From NCBI RefSeq assembly GCF_022662495.1, contig NZ_JAKPBU010000011.1:248001-312000 (forward strand): a stretch of DNA of 64,000 nt. The letters are read 5' to 3'. Each line of letters starts with the position of its first letter. Position 1 is the stretch's first letter. This document shows positions 35,651 to 44,732 of the stretch, piece after piece. The notes beneath the pieces were generated by a model, which was not told where the DNA came from, searched no databases, and worked only from the letters and a program-made list of their open reading frames with translations. The translations under genes and the position numbers were made by a program. Source of the stretch: Lysobacter sp. M2-1 (GTDB taxonomy: Bacteria; Pseudomonadota; Gammaproteobacteria; Xanthomonadales; Xanthomonadaceae).

Positions 35651-37039
35651 TCACCGCCGGACCCGCACGACATGCGCGAACAACGCAGCGACCACGCCCC
35701 CGAACAATCCGAACAGCAGGGCCAGTGCCAGGTTGAGTGCGATCCGCGGCGAATCCGCCTTCCCGGGAACGTCCGCCGGGTCGACCACGGCGATGTTGTT
35801 CGCCCCCACGTTGCCAACCACGCCGACTTCCTTGAACCGCTGCAGCAAGCCGTCGTAGAGCTGGCGATTGGTATCGACCTCGCGCTTGAGCATGTTGTAG
35901 CGGATGCTGCGGTCCTGCAGTTCCAGCTCATCGGTCTTGAGGCTGTCGATCCGGGCCTCGAGCATCTGCTCCTGCAGGCGGGCCGCCTCGTACTCGGCCT
36001 CGATCGAGGCGCGGACCCTCGCGACCTCGGCCGTGATCTGACGATCGGCTTCGCCGATCCGCCCGCTGAGCCGCTGCATCTCCGGATAGTCGGGCTTGAA
36101 GGTCGGCAGCTTCTGCTGGTATTCGGCGCTGAGCTGCAAGCGGCTCTGCTCCAGGCCCTGAATCAGCGGATTGGACACGACCTGGGGCAGTGCCCTGCCG
36201 TTGCCACGCTCGGCCTGCCGCCACGCCGCCTCTGCCTTGATCCGCGCATCCTGCGCCGATGCAAGCAGTGCATTGAGCTCGGCCAGGTTCTGCGCGGGCA
36301 ACGATGGCTTGTCGTCGCCCACCGAGACGATCCGCTCCGCGCCGGCGAAGGCGACGAAGCGCCGTTCGGAATTCTGCAGCCGCTCGCGCTGCTGGGCGAG
36401 CCGGGTCGCGAGGTATTTGGTGGCGAAGCTGGACGCCTGCAGGCGGCGATCGAGGTTGCCGGCGATGAACTCGGCAGCGTACGCGTTGGCGACGCGCGCA
36501 GCCAACTGCGGATCCGGCGAGCTGAAGTGCAGTCGCACCAGCCGGGAATTGCGCACCGGTTCGACCTGCAACGCGGCCAGCACCGCCGGCACCAACGCGC
36601 GCTCGACGGCCGCCTGGCGCTGGGCGGAACCGGCCCGGGCACCAAGCTTGCCCAGCGCTTCCTCCACCAGGCCCGCATACGCCGGATGGGTGGCGAGCCG
36701 CGCCCTGCCGATGACCCGACGCGCGAGGGTGCGGCTCATCAGCAGCTCGTACTGGGTCTGGTAGAAATCGCGGTCCATCGGCGATTCGGCCGGCAGCAGG
36801 TCCTGCATGTCCACCACCTTCAGCGGTTCGCGCTGGATCTGCAGCGTGGTGGTGGCGCGGTACTGCGGCGTCATCATCAGACTCGCGAACAATGCGAGCG
36901 CCACCGCCATCGCCGCGACCAGCAGGACCAGCCACCAGCGGCGCAGGATCGCGCCCATATATTCGGCCAGATGGCTCTCGGCCGGCGCGTCGTAGAGTTC
37001 GCGCCGCGCGGCGCGGGTACGGCGGTCGTCGCTGGTCAT
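35651..37039 (-). CDS. gumC: GumC: polysaccharide co-polymerase (Wzc-like, no kinase domain)
   Basis: A 462-residue inner-membrane protein (Xanthomonas GumC about 449). One helix near the N-terminus (WWLVLLVAAMAVALALFASLMM) opens the Wzz domain, a long coiled-coil periplasmic part follows (about 190-390), and a second helix (LNLALALLFGLFGGVVAALFAHVV) precedes a short basic tail RVRR. There is no Walker A or tyrosine cluster, so it is not a tyrosine kinase by itself. It controls chain length and forms the export complex with GumB and GumE. The ATG at 37039 overlaps the gumB stop in an ATGA. Confidence 0.93.
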   Translation of the reverse strand: MTSDDRRTRAARRELYDAPAESHLAEYMGAILRRWWLVLLVAAMAVALALFASLMMTPQYRATTTLQIQREPLKVVDMQDLLPAESPMDRDFYQTQYELLMSRTLARRVIGRARLATHPAYAGLVEEALGKLGARAGSAQRQAAVERALVPAVLAALQVEPVRNSRLVRLHFSSPDPQLAARVANAYAAEFIAGNLDRRLQASSFATKYLATRLAQQRERLQNSERRFVAFAGAERIVSVGDDKPSLPAQNLAELNALLASAQDARIKAEAAWRQAERGNGRALPQVVSNPLIQGLEQSRLQLSAEYQQKLPTFKPDYPEMQRLSGRIGEADRQITAEVARVRASIEAEYEAARLQEQMLEARIDSLKTDELELQDRSIRYNMLKREVDTNRQLYDGLLQRFKEVGVVGNVGANNIAVVDPADVPGKADSPRIALNLALALLFGLFGGVVAALFAHVVRVRR

Positions 37040-37713
37040 CGGTATGCGCGCCACACGGCCAGGAACGGGGTGAGCTCGACCAGGGTGCGCAGCACCGTCC
37101 GCACGCCCGAGACGTCGACGATCACGATGTCGCCGCCATGGATGTCGGGGTCGTCCAGCGCGCCTTCCTGGATCTGCTTGAGGTCGAAGCGCGCGAACAC
37201 GCGCTTGCCGCCCACGGTACGGAAGACGATCACATTGCGCGGATTGGCCACGTTGGTGATGCCCCGGCTCATCGCCACCGCCTGTTGCAGGGTCAGGTGC
37301 GGCGCCTCCATCGGGTACACGCCCGGTTCGGTGACCGCGCCGCCGACCGTGACCCGCTGGGTCGGCGATTCCTGCAGCGACACCGTCACCTGCGGATCCT
37401 GCAGGTAGCGCTCGCGGTAACGCGCCGCGATCCGCTCCTGGAGGCGCGCGATGTCCAGCCCCGCCGCCTCCACGCCGCCGATCAGCGGCAGCGAGATGCG
37501 GCCGGCATTGTCGATGCGGATGTCGCGATCGAGATCCGGGATCTGGAAGACCTGCACCTTGAGCAGGTCTCCGGGGCCGAGCCGGTATTCGGGACGTCCA
37601 AGCGCGTCGCTCAGCGGATCGCCCGGCGGCAGTTCCTCGACCGGCGCGCTGCTCGCGCATGCGGCCAGCCCCAGCATGGCGACCGCAAGCAGCAGCGCCC
37701 GTATGGAAATCAT
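37036..37713 (-). CDS. gumB: GumB: outer-membrane polysaccharide export lipoprotein (Wza-like)
   Basis: A 225-residue lipoprotein. From the ATG at 37713 the signal MISIRALLLAVAMLGLAAC ends in a lipobox. The Poly_export domain follows (YRLGPGDLLKVQVFQIPDLDRDIRIDNAGRISLPLIGGV in pieces), then SLBB-type strands (VTVGGAVTEPGVYPM, VFARFDLKQIQEG, IHGGDIVIV). It is shorter than Wza, as GumB is known to be. The frame open to 37926 has no ribosome-binding site and is ignored. First gene of the operon; the promoter should lie in the 400 bases upstream. Confidence 0.93.
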   Translation of the reverse strand: MISIRALLLAVAMLGLAACASSAPVEELPPGDPLSDALGRPEYRLGPGDLLKVQVFQIPDLDRDIRIDNAGRISLPLIGGVEAAGLDIARLQERIAARYRERYLQDPQVTVSLQESPTQRVTVGGAVTEPGVYPMEAPHLTLQQAVAMSRGITNVANPRNVIVFRTVGGKRVFARFDLKQIQEGALDDPDIHGGDIVIVDVSGVRTVLRTLVELTPFLAVWRAYR

Positions 37714-38116
37714 CGGCAGCGTGCGCCGAAGGATGGTTGGACGCCCGGGGGACAGGGGCGATCCGCTGGCGTGGACAAGGCGCAATCGGGCAAGACGAAC
37801 CTTCCTGGGGAAGCAGGGATATCGGATCCTGATGGGCCGCCTTGTCTGGCGGCGGATCCAGCACCAGAAGCGCCGCGGAGACGGCATGCAGCGACTTGTT
37901 CTTCTATGTATACCGCAGTGCAGCAAAATTTCCGCTGCCGCAGATTAAATCCAAGGTGAACCAAGCAAAGGTTGAGCGATGCATCACATCGGTCGGTCGT
38001 TGAAACGACTTCCAGGAGCCGTCATGCGACCATGACAACGCCGCTGCGGCGAATCTCATCGCTTCCGCGCGGCACATAAGATTTCACCTGCAACCAACGG
38101 CGCGTCCGCCACTTCA
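37714..38116. promoter_or_regulatory. Divergent control region between gumB and phoH
   Basis: About 400 bases with no supported gene. A lower-GC stretch at about 37905-37960 contains, on the minus strand, TATACATAG, a plausible -10 for gumB, but no convincing -35 at the right distance. GATGCATCACATC near 37978 holds only a half-site of the TGTGA-N6-TCACA pattern bound by Clp/CRP proteins, which control gum in Xanthomonas. Assigning exact promoters needs transcript ends. Confidence 0.35.
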
Positions 38117-39166
38117 GTGACGACGGGCCTGCCCAAGCCTCAGCCCTGGCGCCCCATCCGCCCAAGCGCAATGCCTGCATCCCCTGCCCAACGCGATTTC
38201 GCTCTCGAACCCGCCGACACCGAACGCCTCGCCAACCTGGCCGGACCGTTCGACGCCCACCTGCGCCAGATCGAGCTTCGGCTGGGGGTGGAGATCTCCA
38301 ATCGGGGCAATGTCTTCCGGATTACCGGCCCCGAGGCCGAACCGGTGTCGCAAGCCGAGCAATTGCTTCGCGAGCTGTACGAGGAAGCCGAGGACGAGAC
38401 GTTCGACGGCCATGCGATCAATCTGCGCCTGAACGCGGTCGGGAGCCGGGCCGCGGACCGCGCGGTCGATGGCGGATTCGTGCCGCAGGACGTGGCGATC
38501 CGGGTCAAACGCGGCACGATCCGGGGGCGTGGCCCGAACCAGCAGAAGTATCTGCATGCCATCGCGACCCACGACATCAATTTCGGGGTCGGTCCGGCCG
38601 GCACCGGCAAGACCTTCCTCGCGGTCGCCATGGCGGTGGATGCGTTGAACGAGTCCCGGGTGCAGCGGCTGATCCTGGTTCGCCCAGCGGTGGAGGCCGG
38701 AGAAAAGCTCGGATTCCTGCCCGGCGACCTGAGCCAGAAGGTCGATCCTTACCTGCGCCCGCTGTACGACGCCCTCTACGAGATGCTGGGCGTCGAAAAG
38801 GTGATGAAGCTGCTGGAGAAGTCGGTGATCGAAATCGCGCCGCTGGCCTACATGCGCGGCCGCACGCTCAACGACGCGTTCGTGATCCTGGACGAGGCCC
38901 AGAACACCACCATCGAGCAGATGAAGATGTTCCTGACCCGCCTGGGGTTCGGCAGCACCGCGGTGGTCACCGGCGACATGACCCAGATCGACCTGCCCCG
39001 GCACGTGAAGTCGGGCCTGAAGGATGCGATCGAGGTGCTGCGCGGCGTCGAGGGCGTCAGCTTCACCTTCTTCGAGGCACGCGACGTGGTCCGCCACCCG
39101 CTGGTGGCGCGGATCGTCAGCGCCTACGACGCACGCGATGCCAAGGACGCGCAGACCGGCCCGTAA
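38117..39166 (+). CDS. PhoH-like ATPase (YbeZ)
   Basis: A 349-residue PhoH-family protein, in E. coli called YbeZ, a partner of the endonuclease YbeY in RNA metabolism. An N-terminal KH-like/accessory part (about 25-110) is followed by the ATPase core with Walker A FGVGPAGTGKTFLA, LVRPAVEAGEKLGFLPGD, AYMRGRTLNDAFVILDEAQN (Walker B) and VVTGDMTQIDLP. The GTG at 38117 is the first start; ATG 38171 (MPASPAQRDF) is a good alternative and closer to the family N-terminus. The gene is followed by ybeY and corC, a conserved trio, but miaB, the usual first gene, is 21 kb away. Confidence 0.92.
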   Translation: MTTGLPKPQPWRPIRPSAMPASPAQRDFALEPADTERLANLAGPFDAHLRQIELRLGVEISNRGNVFRITGPEAEPVSQAEQLLRELYEEAEDETFDGHAINLRLNAVGSRAADRAVDGGFVPQDVAIRVKRGTIRGRGPNQQKYLHAIATHDINFGVGPAGTGKTFLAVAMAVDALNESRVQRLILVRPAVEAGEKLGFLPGDLSQKVDPYLRPLYDALYEMLGVEKVMKLLEKSVIEIAPLAYMRGRTLNDAFVILDEAQNTTIEQMKMFLTRLGFGSTAVVTGDMTQIDLPRHVKSGLKDAIEVLRGVEGVSFTFFEARDVVRHPLVARIVSAYDARDAKDAQTGP

Positions 39167-39241
39167 CCGGCATCGCGCGACGTTCGCCGTGCATCCTTCC
39201 CGAGTGACCGGCAGGACTCGGACCCACGCTACAATCGCCGG

Positions 39242-39730
39242 GTGACCAAGGGTCCCATCCGCCTCGACGTTTCCGTCAGCTACGCCACGCCGCGCGCCGG
39301 TCTGCCGTCGGCGGTGAGCTTCCGCAAATGGGTCGCGGCAGCGCTCGCATCGCGCATCCTCGAAGCCGATCTGGCGATCCGCATCGTCGGCGCCCGGGAA
39401 GGCCGTGCGCTCAATCGCCATTACCGGGGCAAGGATTACGCGACCAACGTGCTCAGCTTTCCCGCCGACATGGCCGAAGGCGTGAAGTTGCCCAAAGGCG
39501 TGAAGCTGCCGCTGCTGGGCGATATCGTGCTGTGCGCGCCGGTCGTGGCGAAGGAGGCGAAGGAGCAGAAGAAGCCCCTCGCCGCCCACTACGCGCACCT
39601 GACCGTGCACGGCGTCCTGCACTTGCTGGGCTGGGATCACCAGGACGAACGCGATGCCGACTGCATGGAAGCGCTGGAGCGCGAGATCCTCGCCGGCCTG
39701 GGTATCGAGGACCCGTACCTCTCCACTTGA
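39242..39730 (+). CDS. ybeY: Endoribonuclease YbeY (rRNA maturation factor)
   Basis: A 162-residue single-strand endoribonuclease needed for 16S rRNA 3' maturation and ribosome quality control. The zinc signature H3xH5xH is intact in [20 protein letters not shown], and [17 protein letters not shown] and [11 protein letters not shown] are typical. The start is GTG at 39242. A run of Lys-rich sequence ([12 protein letters not shown]) before LLGDIVL is a small insertion against the family. It lies 75 bases after the phoH-like gene. Confidence 0.94.
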   Translation: MTKGPIRLDVSVSYATPRAGLPSAVSFRKWVAAALASRILEADLAIRIVGAREGRALNRHYRGKDYATNVLSFPADMAEGVKLPKGVKLPLLGDIVLCAPVVAKEAKEQKKPLAAHYAHLTVHGVLHLLGWDHQDERDADCMEALEREILAGLGIEDPYLST

Positions 39731-39858
39731 TCCCGTTCGTCGCAGGGTCGACAACGCCCAGAGTATCCGTCAAATCACACGGGAAGGCGGGCGGAATCTG
39801 CGTTCCCCCCGCCTTCCCGGGCGCACAAATCCTGGCTATTCCGGGTGCGCCCCTGCCG

Positions 39859-40347
39859 TCAAAGGCAGTCGATCAGGCCGTCCATGATGGTTCTCGTCGA
39901 ATTCGGCAGTGGCGCATAGAGCGGCTGGTCGCCCTGCAAGGCGTCGATGAACTGATCGATGGTGGTGCCTACGGCCAGTGGCGTGCGGCAACGCCAGAAG
40001 CCGCGCTGCGAAACGCTGATGCGGCCTGTGTAGGGGTCGATCTCCTCGTTGCTGGCGGCGAAGATCCACGCGCACATGCCGACACGCCCGCTGGCCTGGT
40101 CGACCGAGCAGCGGAAACTCAGCGGCTCGATATTTGTGAAGTCGCCTTCGCAGAACGTGTCGCCGCAGATCTGATCGAAATCGCGCTTGAGGTTGATGCG
40201 CAGGTTGATCCAGCCCTCGTACTGGGCATCCGGCAAGGCGTAGCTGGAGACGTCGACATAGCTGGGGCTGGTCTGCGCCTGCGCTGCGAACGGCACCAGG
40301 GCGGCGAAGAGGGCGGCGAACGTGGCGGTAAAGAGCGAACGGGTCAT
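39859..40347 (-). CDS. Exported protein of unknown function
   Basis: A 162-residue protein with a clear signal peptide (MTRSLFTATFAALFAALVPFAAQAQ) and GGAGG before the ATG at 40347. The mature part has four Cys that could form two disulfides (CGDTFC, FRCSVD, GMCAW, and FWRCRTP nearby) and ends in DGLIDCL. It reads antisense to its surroundings, between ybeY and corC, and so interrupts this conserved pair on the other strand. I do not recognise a family. Confidence 0.72.
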   Translation of the reverse strand: MTRSLFTATFAALFAALVPFAAQAQTSPSYVDVSSYALPDAQYEGWINLRINLKRDFDQICGDTFCEGDFTNIEPLSFRCSVDQASGRVGMCAWIFAASNEEIDPYTGRISVSQRGFWRCRTPLAVGTTIDQFIDALQGDQPLYAPLPNSTRTIMDGLIDCL

Positions 40348-40552
40348 ATCAGTCCTCCATGACAGGGGTGAGTTGCGGGATGGTCCGCGGACGACACTGT
40401 GCCCGGACCGCCGGCCTTGCCCCATCGCCGATCTACCCGGCGACGGCTCGGATTTTTCCGATTCCGCACCGGACAGAACCGTTTCACCGACCGGCAACCG
40501 GTCCGCGATAGACTTTCCAGCGACGCCCGACGCGGGCGCCCCCAGCGCAGAG

Positions 40553-41434
40553 ATGTCCGAGGACGACACTAGTTACAGCCCCAGCGAGCCCCAGGAACGT
40601 TCTGTCGAGAAGCCCCGCCGGTCCTGGCTCGACCGCATCAGTTCCGCGCTTTCCGGCGAGCCGAGTTCCCGCGAAGACCTGATCGAACTGCTGCGCGATG
40701 CGCAGGCCGACGGCCTGATCGCGGCCGACACCCTGCGGATGATGGAGGGCGCGATCTCGGTTTCCGAGCTGAGCGTGGCCGACGTCATGGTGTCGCGCGC
40801 GCAGATGGTGGCCCTGTCGGCGGACGCGAAGTTCCTCGACCTGATGAAGCAGGTGGTCGACTCCGGGCATTCGCGCTTTCCGGTCCATGGCGAGGACAAG
40901 GACGAGATCCTGGGGATCCTGCTGGCCAAGGACCTGTTGCGCGGCGTGGTGGCCGACAACGGCCCGGGCAGCATCCGCGAGCTGCTTCGCCCGGCGGTGC
41001 TGATCCCTGAGTCGAAGAAGCTAAACGTGCTGCTGCGTGAGTTCCGCCAGTCGCGCAACCACATGGCCATCGTGATCGACGAATACGGCGGCGTGGCCGG
41101 GCTGGTGACGATCGAGGACGTGCTGGAGGAGATCGTCGGCGAAATCGACGACGAGCACGACGAGGCCGAGGACGTGACCAAGCTGATCGCCGCGCAGGCC
41201 GACGGGCAGTACGTGGTGGACGCACTCACACCGATCGCGGATTTCAACGAGCGTTTTTCGGCCGACTTCGACGACGACGAATACGACACCATCGGCGGCC
41301 TGGTGACCGCAGCCATCGGCCACCTGCCCGAAGCCGGCGAGGAGCTCACGCTGGGCCGGTTCGGTTTCCGCGTGGCGCGCGCGGATGCGCGCCGGCTGCA
41401 TGCTCTGCACGTCAGCGTGCACAGCGATGGGTGA
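40553..41434 (+). CDS. corC: CorC/HlyC-family CBS-domain protein (YbeX)
   Basis: A 293-residue cytoplasmic protein with two CBS domains (about 65-185; MVSRAQMVALSADAKFLDLM and VLIPESKKLNVLLREFRQSRNHMAIVIDEYGGVAGLVTIEDVLEEIVGEI in pieces) and a C-terminal CorC_HlyC domain (YDTIGGLVTAAIGHLPEAGEELTLG). In E. coli this gene (ybeX/corC) is linked with Mg and Co efflux and with ribosome metabolism. The ATG at 40553 gives MSEDDTSYSPSEPQE; the frame from 40322 is arginine-free but not supported. Its stop overlaps the next gene by 8 bases. Confidence 0.92.
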   Translation: MSEDDTSYSPSEPQERSVEKPRRSWLDRISSALSGEPSSREDLIELLRDAQADGLIAADTLRMMEGAISVSELSVADVMVSRAQMVALSADAKFLDLMKQVVDSGHSRFPVHGEDKDEILGILLAKDLLRGVVADNGPGSIRELLRPAVLIPESKKLNVLLREFRQSRNHMAIVIDEYGGVAGLVTIEDVLEEIVGEIDDEHDEAEDVTKLIAAQADGQYVVDALTPIADFNERFSADFDDDEYDTIGGLVTAAIGHLPEAGEELTLGRFGFRVARADARRLHALHVSVHSDG

Positions 41435-42674
41435 TGCCATCGCGTCCTCCCCCGTGCGTGGGGGCAGGAGCACGTTGAGTCAGCGGCTGTTGCTGCTGGC
41501 GCTGCTGGTTCTGGCGCCGCTTGCGCAGGCGGCGCCGCGCATCGGCGTGGCGACCATGCTGCCGGGCGAGATCTTCTGGGAGCGCTTCGGCCACGATTCG
41601 ATCGTGGTGGACGATCCGGCAGCGGGCGCACCGATTTCGTACAACTTCGGATTCTTCGACCTATCCGAACCAGGCTTCGTCGGTCGTTTCGTTCGCGGCG
41701 AGATGGAATACCAGCTGGTCGCCCTGCCCTTCGCCGAGGATCTGGTCTATTACCGCGATACCGGGCGCGGGGTTTCGATCCAGTGGCTCGACCTGAGCGA
41801 TGCCGAAGCCAATCGACTCGCCGTCGCGCTGGCGGAGAACGCCAAGCCGGAGAATGCGCGCTACCGCTACGACTACTTCACCGACAACTGCGCCACCCGC
41901 GTGCGCGACGCCTTGGACCGTGCGCTCGGCGGCGAGCTGCGGCGGCAGATGGAAACGCGCTCGCAGGGCAACAGCTATCGCAGCGAGGCGGTGCGCCTGG
42001 CCTCGCCGGCAGACTGGATGTGGCTCGGTTTCGACGTCGGACTGGGGCCATTCGCCGACGTAACCCGGTCGCGTTGGGAAGACGCCTTCGTGCCGATGCG
42101 CCTGGCCGACGCACTACGCGACGTACGGCGCGCGGACGATCGGCCCCTGGTGCGCAGCGAACAGGTGCTGCTGCCGCACCGGATCGCACCGGAACCTCGG
42201 CCGGAACCGCAGCGGTGGTGGCCGTGGTTGCTCGCCGGGATCGGGGTGGCGGCAGTCCTGTTGCTGCTCGGACGCGCCGGACCCAGGTCAACCCTCTGGG
42301 TCGCCCTGCCCGCGTGGACGCTATGCGGAGTGCTGGGACTGGTCATGGCCTTCCTGTGGTGCTGCACCGCGCATCGCGCAGGCTGGGCCAACCACAACCT
42401 GCTGCTGTTCAACCCGCTCTGCCTGCTGCTGTGGCCAGGAGCGGTGCGCATGTTGCGCCGACGCGAACCCGGGCGTCTGTTCCGCAGCCTGCTGCTCGCG
42501 ATCCTGGCTGGCGCGATGCTCGCGCTGTTCCTGCTGTGGCTGCCGCTGCAACCGCAACGCAATGCCCCATGGATCGGCCTGATGCTGCCGGCCCACGCCG
42601 CACTGTGGTGGCTGTACGCGCGCGCCGGCCTTGTCCGCCAGGCGGCCACGGCGCAGGATGCACGGCATGCGTGA
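41427..42674 (+). CDS. DUF4105 (Lnb N-terminal-like) membrane protein
   Basis: A 415-residue protein with a signal peptide or anchor (LSQRLLLLALLVLAPLAQAAP), a periplasmic DUF4105 domain of about 210 residues (IGVATMLPGEIFWERFGHDSIVV, FGFFDLSEPGFVGRF, YDYFTDNCATRVRDALD, the NCAT Cys being the conserved one), and five C-terminal membrane helices. The fold is related to NlpC/P60-like cysteine hydrolases, so a lipid or peptidoglycan hydrolase is possible; no activity is established. The ATG at 41427 overlaps corC by 8 bases; a TTG at about 41475 before SQRLLLL is another start. It overlaps corA at the other end, so the three genes form one unit. Confidence 0.85.
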   Translation: MGDAIASSPVRGGRSTLSQRLLLLALLVLAPLAQAAPRIGVATMLPGEIFWERFGHDSIVVDDPAAGAPISYNFGFFDLSEPGFVGRFVRGEMEYQLVALPFAEDLVYYRDTGRGVSIQWLDLSDAEANRLAVALAENAKPENARYRYDYFTDNCATRVRDALDRALGGELRRQMETRSQGNSYRSEAVRLASPADWMWLGFDVGLGPFADVTRSRWEDAFVPMRLADALRDVRRADDRPLVRSEQVLLPHRIAPEPRPEPQRWWPWLLAGIGVAAVLLLLGRAGPRSTLWVALPAWTLCGVLGLVMAFLWCCTAHRAGWANHNLLLFNPLCLLLWPGAVRMLRRREPGRLFRSLLLAILAGAMLALFLLWLPLQPQRNAPWIGLMLPAHAALWWLYARAGLVRQAATAQDARHA

Positions 42675-43689
42675 GATGACCGACAACGCTGGCCAGGCCT
42701 GCCAGGCCGACATGCCCACCTGCGTGGTCAACTGCGCGGCCTACGACCGCAACGGCCAGCGTCGCGACGTCAGCCTCGACCAGATCAGCGATGTGCTCGC
42801 CCAGGACGACGGCAGCTTCGTCTGGGTCGGTCTGTACGAACCCGAGGATGCGCTGCTCGACAAGCTGCAGGAGGAGTTCGACCTGCACGATCTCGCGGTG
42901 GAAGACGCGCAGAACGCGCACCAGCGACCCAAGCTGGAAGGCTACGGCAGCTCGCTGTTCCTGGCCGTGCATACCGCCCAGCTGGTGGATGCTCACGTGC
43001 GCTTCGGCGAAACCCATGTGTTCGTCGGCGCCCGCTTCCTGGTCACGGTGCGCCACGGCGCATCGCTGTCCTATGCGCCGGTACGCGCGCGCCTGGAGCG
43101 CGAACCGGAAATGCTGGCGCAAGGGCCGGCATTCGCGCTCTACGGGGTGCTGGACTTCATCGTCGACAATTACGTGCCGATCGTGGAGGAGTTCCGCGAC
43201 GAGCTCAATGCGCTCGAGCAGGACGTGTTCGCCGAGACCTATCGCCGCAACACCATCCTCAAGCTCTACGAGCTGAAGAAGGAACTCACCCAGATGCGCC
43301 TGGCGGTGGCGCCGATGCAGGACATCGTGGCGCAGCTAGCGCGCACGCCAGTGGTCCAGCTCGGGGAGGAGGCCCGGCTGTATCTGCGCGACGTGCTCGA
43401 CCATGCCGTGCGCCTCAACGAATCGATCGACACGCTGCGCGAGATGCTGACCGCGGCGATGAGCGTGAACCTGTCGCTGGTGACCATCGCCCAGGGCGAA
43501 ATCGTCAAGAAGCTGGCCGGCTGGGCTGCGTTGCTGGCGGCGCCGACGCTGATCGCCAGCTGGTACGGCATGAATTTCAGCCACATGCCGGAGCTCGCCG
43601 GGCGCCACAGCTACTTCATCCTGATCGGCGCGGTGATCGTCGTGGTGTTCGTGCTTTACCGCTATCTGAAGAAGGTGCGCTGGCTGTAG
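42667..43689 (+). CDS. corA: CorA-family magnesium/cobalt transporter
   Basis: A 340-residue CorA. A cytoplasmic funnel (about 1-275) ends in two helices with the selectivity motif YGMNF (SWYGMNFSHMPELAG), and the protein closes with RYLKKVRWL. It moves Mg2+ into the cell as a pentamer. The ATG at 42667 overlaps the stop of the DUF4105 gene; ATG 42676 (MTDNAGQ), one base after that stop, is equally likely. The position next to corC makes a divalent-metal theme for the unit. Confidence 0.93.
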   Translation: MREMTDNAGQACQADMPTCVVNCAAYDRNGQRRDVSLDQISDVLAQDDGSFVWVGLYEPEDALLDKLQEEFDLHDLAVEDAQNAHQRPKLEGYGSSLFLAVHTAQLVDAHVRFGETHVFVGARFLVTVRHGASLSYAPVRARLEREPEMLAQGPAFALYGVLDFIVDNYVPIVEEFRDELNALEQDVFAETYRRNTILKLYELKKELTQMRLAVAPMQDIVAQLARTPVVQLGEEARLYLRDVLDHAVRLNESIDTLREMLTAAMSVNLSLVTIAQGEIVKKLAGWAALLAAPTLIASWYGMNFSHMPELAGRHSYFILIGAVIVVVFVLYRYLKKVRWL

Positions 43690-43704
43690 CGCTGCGGCCG
43701 GCAG

Positions 43705-44724
43705 TTACGCGTCGGGCGCCCGGCCGGTCGAGTCCCGCAGCTGCAATGTGTAGTCGACCGCCACCATCTGGCCGGCACCGGGTTCACGGATCGCCTTGAG
43801 CAGTTCCAGCGTCGCCATGCGTCCCATTTCGCGGGTGGGCTGGCGTACCGTGGTCAGCGCGGGGGTCACATGGTGCGCGATCGGCACATCGTCGAAGCCG
43901 CACACCGACAGGTCGCGCGGCACCGACAGGTGCAGCTCCGACGCCACCCGCAGCACGCCTGCGGCCATGTCGTCGTTGGCGGCGAAGATCGCGGTCGGGC
44001 GCGGATCCAGCGCCAGCAATCGCCGCGCCGCGCGTACGCCCGATTCGAAGGTGAACTCGCCGGGGGACAGCCATTCCCGCCGGCACTCGAGCCCGGCCAG
44101 CTTCATCGCATCGCGATAACCCTGCAGCCGCCATTCGCTGGCGCCATGGTCCGGGTGTCCGGAGATGTGGGCGATGCGACGATGCCCGAGCGACACCAGG
44201 TGCGCGATGAGCTCGCGCACCGCACCGCGATCGTCCACCGTCACGCCCATATGACCGTTGCCGGCGCGCGGCGAGATGCTGGCGTAGGGCATGCCGCGAC
44301 GTTCCAGATAGGCCAGGAATTCGAGATCGTCGGTCAACGGCGGAATCAGCACGAACCCATCGGAGCCGTAATGGCCCAGCAAGCCGTCGATCTCGTCGAT
44401 CGACTCCCGCTGGCGGTAGGTGAGCGGCGCCAGCAACAGGTTGTAGTGCTGCGCACGGCAGGCCTCCAGCACGCCGCGCTGGATCTCCATCAGGTAATTG
44501 AACGAAGGATTGTCGTACGCGAACGTGACCACGTAGGACCGCTGCCCTGCCAGGCTGCGCGCGGAATGGTGCGGGCGATACTGCAGGCGCGAAACGGCTT
44601 CCTGGACACGCTTGCGCGTGTCCTCGCGCACGTTCGGCTCGTGGTTGAGCACCCGGGACACGGTCTTCATCGACACGCCGGCGGCGGCGGCCACGTCTTC
44701 GATCCTGACTCGCGTTGCGTCCAT
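43705..44724 (-). CDS. LacI-family regulator of the GH30/receptor locus
   Basis: A 339-residue repressor. The N-terminal helix-turn-helix (RIEDVAAAAGVSMKTVSRVLNHE) and hinge (RPHHSARSLAGQRS) are standard LacI; the rest is a periplasmic-binding-protein-type sensor (IFAANDDMAAGVLRVA, VCGFDDVPIAHHVTPALTTV). It lies 8 bases downstream of the GH30 gene on the same strand, so it is co-transcribed with it. A LacI-type operator, TGACAACGCTGTCA, stands in the divergent control region at 46392-46405 and is its most likely target. Confidence 0.92.
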   Translation of the reverse strand: MDATRVRIEDVAAAAGVSMKTVSRVLNHEPNVREDTRKRVQEAVSRLQYRPHHSARSLAGQRSYVVTFAYDNPSFNYLMEIQRGVLEACRAQHYNLLLAPLTYRQRESIDEIDGLLGHYGSDGFVLIPPLTDDLEFLAYLERRGMPYASISPRAGNGHMGVTVDDRGAVRELIAHLVSLGHRRIAHISGHPDHGASEWRLQGYRDAMKLAGLECRREWLSPGEFTFESGVRAARRLLALDPRPTAIFAANDDMAAGVLRVASELHLSVPRDLSVCGFDDVPIAHHVTPALTTVRQPTREMGRMATLELLKAIREPGAGQMVAVDYTLQLRDSTGRAPDA

Positions 44725-44732
44725 CGAGCTGT

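Noticed and set aside
24809-37713. Gum cluster considered as a previously undescribed polysaccharide system
   Set aside because: Gene order and protein motifs match the known xanthan gum operon from gumB to gumM; only the lack of gumG, the gumC-gumD gap and the location are unusual.
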